Shown here: in pieces, positions 54,678 through 64,000 of the stretch
Position numbering within the stretch: position 1 is the stretch's first letter
Layout: every line of letters starts with the position of its first letter
Assembly (NCBI RefSeq): GCF_035594125.1
Contig: NC_087198.1
Coordinates: 5,891,465-5,955,464 of the forward strand
DNA length: 64,000 nt
DNA from: Scylla paramamosain
Taxonomy: Eukaryota; Arthropoda; Malacostraca; Decapoda; Portunidae
Reading direction: 5' to 3'
Notes under the pieces: model-generated
Seen by the model: only the letters and a program-made list of their open reading frames with translations
Database searches by the model: none
What the model was told of the DNA's origin: nothing
Position numbers and translations under genes: made by a program

Positions 54678-54993
54678 CCTCCAAAAATATCTGTTAAACA
54701 TTACTATATTTACATAGCGCAGGGATTCGTATTAATGAAACAAAAACTGAAGGTATAGAATTGACTCGTTTTTCATCACTTTACAGAAAAAATGTTTTTA
54801 GAATTGTGTAGAATTAAGACACGAGAATATATCAATTTAACACTTCCTGACCCACGAAGCAGAATGAATATTAATAGTAGAACAAAGGCTATAGAAAAAA
54901 AAGACTCTGGCCTCAGTTTCCTGCAACCTGCGTTTAAGACCTGCCGTGGAGACCTTAGAAAACGAGGACTGCAAGTTGGAGGGAAATCTTTAC

Positions 54994-55123
<130 letters not shown>

Positions 55124-55291
55124 AAGTGGATGGATGAAAGACAATGATACAGCAAGGTGGTCCGAAGGATTACGCTTTGTACAATTTATGAAGAACAGAG
55201 CCCATCATTCTGGTATAAATCGAAGCCCATACAAAGCAATGTTTGGTGTAGAACCAAGGGTTGGCCTTGCAACAACATGCATTCCACGAGA
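55124..55291 (+). repeat. 168-bp extra copy of integrase coding sequence
   Basis: Identical by eye to 56727-56894 of the integrase gene. It reads [19 protein letters not shown] in the same orientation. It starts at the (TA)n array and ends at the first bases of the left terminal repeat (55292-55294). Confidence 0.92.
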
Positions 55292-55293
55292 TG

Positions 55294-55480
55294 TTACAGT
55301 CAGAACCCGAAATCAACCAAAACTAGTTTCAACTAGTCAGAACTAGTAATATAATTTATTGTTTGTAAAAACTAGTATTACCTAGGCAAAACTAGTTTCT
55401 TAACATAAAGGCTCGGTAAAACACGAAATGTATTTTACACCTAGTTTTACCTACACACTTCAGTCAAAACTAGTTTTAAC
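55294..55480 (+). repeat. Left terminal region with AACTAGTT-rich subterminal repeats
   Basis: About ten ACTAGT-containing words in 180 bp, mirrored by 58145-58335 at the other end. Clustered motifs like these are typical transposase or integrase binding sites. Confidence 0.75.
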
Positions 55481-55880
55481 AATTGTTAAGTTTGGGAAAA
55501 CTAGGTTAGACTAAAAGTGAAACTGGTGTAGTGCCAGGGAAAACATTTCTATGTATAAGTAGCATTAGGGAGTGGAGTGAACCATGTGGGGACCATAAGG
55601 GTGGGACTCGCTTGACAAACACCGGAAGTGAGGACGCTGGCTTGTCAGTTTTTGTATGTTTCAGTCCGCTGTCCTCCTGCATTGACACAGGTTAGTACGT
55701 GTGTTGTCCTCTGATATCAGATTATTGCATTGCCGTTTACCTTAATTGTTATTTCTTTGTTAGATGTTACTGAGTCATAGTTTGTAGGGTGGGGGAAGGG
55801 GGGGGAGGATTCATTCTCATTTAGCTGGTTCACTGATTTACTTCACCTTTTAGTTGTTCGTGAGCCACCAATACAACAAG

Positions 55881-57666
55881 ATGGCAGCTTGGAGCTCACC
55901 TGACCATCCTGAACACCCTCTTGACCGCCCTCCTAACCAGGCAGCTGACACTGAATGGGAGACTATGTTTTTACAGACCATACTGAAGTGGGACGTGCAA
56001 CAAGAACCACACTACAACATACTTACTGCAGAAAAATACGGTTCACTGTTGCAGGAGGTAAAAAAGGCTAAAACTGCTAAGAAGAAAACGTCTCTACAGT
56101 ACAGAAGACTGAAGCGGTTTGATGTCATTGAAATTGGTGGTGTTCAAAAACTGATTGCAAGTAGCAAAAATGACCAAGTTCGTTATTACGTTCCTGCTCC
56201 CGAGATTTTTGAAGTCATTAAGACATCTCATGTAGCAATCGGTCATGGTGGTCGAGATAGACTGAAATGTGAAATTAAAAGGAAATATGCAAATGTGACA
56301 GCCGATATGATAAAGCTCTTCTTGACCATGTGTGAAGTGTGCCAAAGTAAGAAAAATAAAAGAGGACTTGTTTTCAAACCAATCTTACACTCAGAGCTAA
56401 ATAGTCGGTGTCAAGTGGACTTAATTGATATGCAGACACAAGCAGATGGAAAATATAAATTCATAATGGTTTATCAAGATCATTTAACTAAATTTGTGAT
56501 ACTACGTGCATTGCAATGTAAACGTGCTGAAGAAGTTGCTTATCACCTTGTTGATATTTTTTTAACCCTGCATTTTACAGAGTGATAACGGAAGAGAATT
56601 TGTAAATAGTGTTATAACGTCCTTAGCTTCTTTGTGGCCAGAGTTGAAAATTGTGCATGGAAAACCAAGGCAGAGTCAAAGTCAAGGGTCTGTGGAACGG
56701 GCAAATCAAGATATTGAAAATATGTTAAGTGGATGGATGAAAGACAATGATACAGCAAGGTGGTCCGAAGGATTACGCTTTGTACAATTTATGAAGAACA
56801 GAGCCCATCATTCTGGTATAAATCGAAGCCCATACAAAGCAATGTTTGGTGTAGAACCAAGGGTTGGCCTTGCAACAACATGCATTCCACGAGAATTGAT
56901 TAAAGTTGTAAATAATGAGGAGGATTTGGAGAAGATAATTGCACATGTAAACAAGGACACTGTTGGGGAATCTAATGTTGCTTTGCAGATGACAAATCAA
57001 GATGACATAAATTCACGATCTAGTAATAGAAGTGAAGTGTTTTCGAGTTGTGTGTGTGAAATGGAAATAAGTGAAGGTCACTACTGCTCGAAGTGTGGCT
57101 CACATATTCACGAATCTTGTGGAATAAACGTTGAGAGCGGCAAGGATATCTTTGGATCTAATGTTATATGTTTAAACTGTAATTCTGAAGCACAAACATC
57201 ACATGATAGGCAAGTAGCTAGTACTAGTTTGAAAAAGCGGGCAAAAAGAATGAAGACAGTATCTGATGCGTCTCACCCTCCAGCAAGTGTGGGACAAAAT
57301 GTCACTGTACCAATTCCAGATGTTGACAAGGGAAAAGGAGATTTGCGGAATATCATTGCAGTTGTTTTAAACAGAAGTGAGGATGAATTGTATAAGTTAG
57401 GTACTAGAGACGGCATTCTTAAGAAATTGTATAGTCGGTCTGAATTTGATGTGTGTAAACAGTTATTCCTAGATGTGAAAGATATACCTACCGACAAAAA
57501 AATATCTTTAAGAAGTGCAGCAACTAGTTCAAGTGTGGGAACAGGCCAAGGATTCTTTAGATGTCATTGTACAAAACATTGTGCAACCAACATTAGCAAA
57601 TGTAAAAAAAAATAAAGTCCTTTGTAATTCAAAGTGTCACAATAGTATGTCATGTAAAAACAAATA
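55881..57666 (+). pseudogene. Integrase of the KRBA2/SCAND3 type, two frameshifting indels
   Basis: Start ATG at 55881 (MAAWSSPDHPEH); the longer frame from 55854 begins with TTG. Domains in order: an H2C2-like zinc-binding module (TSHVAIGHGG ... MCEVCQSKK, about residues 110-160), then an rve-type DDE core with CQVDLIDMQ (first Asp), SDNGREF (second Asp, about 56580) and SQGSVERANQDIE (Glu, about 56690). A C4HC-like zinc finger follows (CVCEM...HYCSKCGSHIHESC). The C-terminus is a Cys cluster (FRCHCTKHCA). Break 1: about 11 bases are missing before SDNGREF, so frame 1 stops at 56583-56585. Break 2: an A9 run at 57604-57612 creates an early TAA at 57613-57615; with eight As the frame would continue through more Cys residues (VLCNSKCHNS) to TAA at 57664. 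Confidence 0.85.
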
Positions 57667-58144
57667 ATGAATATCTTTGTAACTTCAATTACTAGCACTT
57701 TGTCTTGGGTCTGACACAGTTTGTTTTATTGAAGAGTATGAAATGCGTTTCATTATTATTGTGTTTTATTTTAATCAAGTTGGAATTATAAATTGATAAT
57801 TGTTTTAATGAATTTTAATACATTTCGTTAAAAATAAATTGTGACAATTTGGCAGAGATTTTTTTTCCTATGTGTTATCAAAGGTACCGCTACATAATTT
57901 TGATAGGAATAAAAGCATGTTTATCATTGCATGTCCGATTAAACATTTGTTACTACACTTAGTGTGGGAAATATATTCCCACATATGTTAATAGACCAAT
58001 AAACGTTTCAGCCACCTAAAAAGATACTAAAATGAGCTACAAACACAAACAAATTATGTTTGAGTTCCCCAAAAATGGTACTCAAATGAGCAATGGTACT
58101 CAAACGAGTGGTCATATCCCTCACCTACTTTTGACATTCAGTAC
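57667..58144. other. 3' UTR-like and subterminal part of the integrase element
   Basis: AT-rich. It contains AATAAA-type words near 57612 and 57833 and a duplicated AATGGTACTCAAATGAGC word at 58075-58111. Confidence 0.5.
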
Positions 58145-60639
<2,495 letters not shown>

Positions 60640-60640
<1 letters not shown>

Positions 60641-60860
60641 GGTCGGGTGGCAAGGTAAGCAGGAGAGAGGAGGCGAGGCTAGAAAGACAGGGTTGTGGAG
60701 GTTAGACTGAGGAGGTGAGGCTAGGGAAGGCTGGGAAGGTGAGGCTGGGGAGGCGAAACTAGGAACAGGAAGCTGGAAAGATGGGGCTGGGGAGGTGAGA
60801 CTAGGGGAGGTAAGGCTGGGGGGAGGCTGGGTTGGGGTGGGGCTGGTGGGGGTAAAGATA
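60640..60860. repeat. G-rich minisatellite (GGGGAGGTGAGGCTA-like)
   Basis: About 12-14 degenerate units of 14-20 bp around the consensus GGGGAGGTGAGGCTA on the plus strand. Many closely spaced GGG/GGGG runs give quadruplex potential. Confidence 0.8.
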
Positions 60861-62299
60861 AACCCATAGCAACAAGTCACTCTCAATTTAATGAGATGAA
60901 CAATCATTCTACTAAAGAGTGTTGATTCACCTCAGCTCTCTCACTCTTGGCTCCACACATGATTCCTCCTGTGAATGAGTTGATGAAGTGGAGTGAGTTG
61001 ATGTGGTGCAGGTGAAGGATGTGGTGACGAGGGAAAGGCAGTGGATGATGGTTATGAAAGTGATGGAGGATCAAACAGCGACAAGGAAGTGGAAGATAAC
61101 ATCGGAGTGGTAGAAGGTGGAACGGCAGAGGATGTGCTGGTGGTCAGAAAGACAACAATGGTTAATGTTTACGATGATTCCTGATTGCAGACATTACGGT
61201 AAACATTCCAGAAACAAGTGTAATATACCGGGGAATGCTGTGACAGCGGCGGGATGCGTGGTGACTGGTGAGGGGCAGAGACGCCTAAACAGTAGGCGCA
61301 CCGCCCACTCTCGCCAACACTCAAGCCTATTTTCGTGTCCCTCAGCCTTACAAGCTCCCATTTCGAGCACCATTCCTTTAGATTCATGGCACTGGAAACA
61401 CTTACATCCTAGATAGTCATATGAAATACAAAAACTAGTAAATATGCAAAATTAAGAAAATGTTAGTTATTAATGGTCTGGCAACTGATTCTTCAACCGT
61501 TTGCTTCCTACCAGCCAAGCGAGGCATGACACACCAGTTTCACTAGCAGTGTATGTCCAAATACACTCATTACCAGGTTAACATACCTGGTGACCACTGT
61601 GGACAGGCTTTGGGAGAGTTTTGGTTCACCTAAAGCCCAAAAAAGCGTTCAAGAAAACACAAGACTCACGCGTACACCACAACAAAGCTGACGCCACTGA
61701 CCACTGACTGACTGGCTCAAGTGAGTCGCGGAGCTTCTCTTCCTTGTCTCGAAGCCGCTCGGGACTTCGGCGGCACTGTCAAATATAAAACAACATGGTA
61801 AGATGTGCAGAATGCTTTAAAAGCTTCAAAATATGTATGAATAATGCATTTCGGTACAATATTAGTAACATTCTACACTACAACTGCATTTCTTCATAAT
61901 CTGGCACCTTTTTTATATCCTTTTCATATTGCAATGGACTCACTTTCTGCTTGTAAGAAGGAAGAGCGAGAGTACAGAGCAAGGTTAGGGAAGTGAGCCT
62001 GGAGGACCCGAAAACCCTTTGCAGCATCATATAACTGAACACTGGCCAGTAACACAAAATACCGGGGCCACAGTTCGGATTTGGTGTTCTATAAGTACTT
62101 TCCCTACGCATTTCACACAGAGAGGACAATAATGGGGGTCTTGAAGAGTGTGTCCATAATGGTGATGCTGCAGCTCACGTCATGCATTACCATTAACAAA
62201 AAATAAGTAAATAATAAAATACAAAAAATAAAGAAAGAGACCAAATTAATCATCATTGCGCTCTTATGAGAGAACCATTTTCTTTCAGTAACCCGCGGT
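60861..62299. other. Unassigned sequence
   Basis: No supported gene. Open frames (61117-61416 on +, 62129-61878 on -) lack recognisable motifs or splice context. Confidence 0.4.
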
Positions 62300-62475
62300 G
62301 GTTTTACTAAGTAAACATTAAACTACCTACACTTGGGAAGCTTTACTAAACGTTGTCCCCACTCTGGTGAACATTGCTTGAACAACGATAGTGTAAATCT
62401 TTGGGGAGCTTTACTAAACATTCAGTGCCCATTTATGTGAGTATTGCTTCAAAGATTATAGTGTAAATCTGAGAA
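62300..62475. repeat. ~68-bp tandem repeat, 2-3 degenerate units
   Basis: GAGCTTTACTAAAC ... TATAGTGTAAATCT recurs at 62338-62400 and 62406-62470. A weaker unit (TTTTACTAAGTAAACATT) precedes them. Confidence 0.7.
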
Positions 62476-62519
62476 AGAAGACAAGCAGACCCAACACCTT
62501 AGAGACACAAACCCACACC

Positions 62520-62600
62520 AGACAAATAAGTAAATAAATAAAATAAATAAATAAACAAACAGATAAATGAATGAATAAATAAATCAATCAATAAAAAGAC
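62520..62600. repeat. (AAAT)n low-complexity tract
   Basis: AATAAATA-type tract with AAAC and AATC variants. Confidence 0.85.
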
Positions 62601-62924
62601 AAAGAATCTTCATACTCATCCTTCATAACTCTCCAGTCGCTTCATTCCAGTCTCCCGCACTTTCCTCCTCGCGTCGTCTGGCTGAAATGAATGGAGGTGA
62701 AGACGAGAGCTTGTGTAATGTGGAGCGTGTCTGGTGTGCTCAATTTCCCTGACCTTTAAGCAAGTATTGGATTATCTGACACACACCGGATGCTCACCTA
62801 TTTACGTCCCCCGGACTATCACCTTACGACCCAGAAAGGTTCCGCTGCGTCTGATGGCCTCGGGTCCTCTACTGACCAGCGCGATGGGGTCACTGAGTGC
62901 TGGATGGTTTTGACTCTCTACTGT

Positions 62925-63525
62925 TGAGACTTGCGTTTGTACTGCATTCCCTTGTATCATGGAGCCTAAAGAGGACAAAATTAGCCTCTTATTCTCTCTT
63001 CCTTTGTTTCAAGGCAGGAAAAGTCCCTACAATGCTGCACAGTTTTTACAACATATTTATTTAGCTATGCGTTTGTACTGCAGTCCCTTTTATAATGTAG
63101 CCTAAAGAGGACAGAATTAGCCTCTTATTCTCTCTCTTCCTTTGTTTCAAGGCAGGAAAAGTCCCTACAGTGCTGCACAATTTTTACAATATATTTTTTT
63201 TTAGACTTGCAGTCCCTTTAATATCTCTGTAGCCTAAAGAGAAACAAAATTAACATCCTATTTATTTTTTTTATCCCTTTAATTGCAGACACTTTTCTTA
63301 TGACTGCCTACTTTTCATATAGATGCGTTTGTGCTCCAGTCTCCTGAATAATTTAGCAGCCTGAAAAGGACAAAGGCAATCTATTCTCTCCTTCCGTGTG
63401 TGACGAGAAGTCCTTTTTTTAACCAGTAAAGATTACTCACTTCAATTGTACACATTTTTATTTTTTTTTTCCCATGACTCTCTATTTGTAGATTTTTTTG
63501 GTATTGCAGTCTTTTGGGAAGTGTA
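62925..63525. repeat. ~130-bp degenerate tandem repeat, 4-5 units
   Basis: Units start with GCGTTTGTACTGCAGTCCC-like words at about 62933, 63069, 63200, 63324 and 63500. The first two are close relatives sharing TAGCCTAAAGAGGAC, the TTAGCCTCTTATTCTCTC word and AAGGCAGGAAAAGTCCCTAC. Later units are increasingly diverged and shortened. Confidence 0.8.
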
Positions 63526-63526
63526 G

Positions 63527-63528
63527 CA

Positions 63529-63617
<89 letters not shown>
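63527..63617. repeat. (CA)n-(GA)n compound microsatellite
   Basis: A CA block (63527-63546) fused to a GA block (63547-63617). Confidence 0.95.
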
Positions 63618-63619
<2 letters not shown>

Positions 63620-64000
63620 ACGTCTAATACCTGGACACTGCTATGAGGTACAGACTGAGTCAAGGCCCGGCGCAGCAGCAAGGTCAGGTGGAGCGGACGC
63701 ATTATGACAGAAACTAACTTCACAGCAGAGAAACTACCGTGAGGAGGGATCGAAGTCAGCCTTTAGACCACCAGCCCACCACTGCATTATTTACAGGCAG
63801 AGGAGAACGAGTAGCGTCGGGACTGTCACTCTAACTCTCAGGGAGGTTATGCAGACACACGCATGGACTTTGAAAGACTAAAACAATGGAATATTTGAGT
63901 TTTCGTCAGCGATTTAAAGATTTGGCGCTACAACATCTCGGTCATGTGGCGCCGCTACAAAATTATGAAAAGGCATAACAATTGTGGTTGAGTAAAAAAG
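63618..64000. other. Unassigned sequence at the right edge
   Basis: 63700-63800 read on the minus strand has loosely A-box- and B-box-like words, but no convincing tRNA fold. No gene was recognised. Confidence 0.3.

Noticed and set aside
63690..63800. Possible tRNA-derived SINE on the minus strand ending in a (CT)n tail
   Set aside because: Only loose A-box and B-box similarity, no cloverleaf and no second copy in the window.

Overview
The window is eukaryotic, repeat-dominated nuclear DNA, most likely from a decapod crustacean. The basis is the very dense long perfect microsatellites, mainly (GA/CT)n, (TA)n and (GT/CA)n plus trinucleotide arrays (about 6 kb by my count), several families of decayed non-LTR retrotransposons, animal-type DNA transposons (PIF/Harbinger, Merlin-like, a KRBA2/SCAND3-like integrase element), and only isolated short exon-like segments with good splice signals. 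The species call is inference. No rRNA gene, convincing tRNA, prokaryotic operon, CRISPR array or virus-like gene set was seen.

Layout. 1-4.7 kb: microsatellites, a small foldback, a 62-bp minisatellite, two LINE reverse-transcriptase relics (+ strand 1.77-2.4 kb; - strand 2.93-3.6 kb) and a 19/21-bp minisatellite open in all three minus-strand frames. 5.7-6.3 kb: a broken Merlin-like transposase. 8,580-12,322: a nearly intact PIF/Harbinger transposon with 52-bp terminal inverted repeats, a two-exon transposase on + and a two-exon MADF-domain gene on -, interlocked through each other's introns. 13.5-16.1 kb: LINE family A copy 1, between two (TA)n arrays. 16.4-31 kb: mostly simple repeats with a few candidate host exons. 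31.3-34.6 kb: candidate exons around a 3'-truncated family-A copy. 36.9-38.7 kb: a 1.07-kb inverted-repeat element followed by a 0.57-kb foldback. 40.8-43 kb: two CR1/L2-like LINE fragments. 43.2-46.3 kb: LINE A copy 2, nearly full for the endonuclease-RT ORF and killed by one frameshift and two stops. 46.6-52 kb: a 0.6-kb GT minisatellite, pyrimidine/purine tracts, a candidate exon, a LINE 3' end and a small 5' piece of LINE A. 53.2-55 kb: a degenerate satellite. 55.0-59.6 kb: a (TA)n-bounded composite holding the integrase transposon, a 168-bp extra copy of its own coding region, and a GC-rich block fused to a LINE A 3' tail. 59.6-64 kb: simple and minisatellite repeats.

How the parts relate. 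The coding capacity is almost entirely mobile-element derived. In the Harbinger element the transposase and the MADF partner are a co-encoded pair that in this superfamily acts jointly. The LINE A copies can be compared base by base, so their inactivating changes can be read off. The exon-like segments all lie on + and have consensus acceptors or donors, but no complete host gene can be assembled here; they may be exons of genes with introns much longer than the gaps visible.
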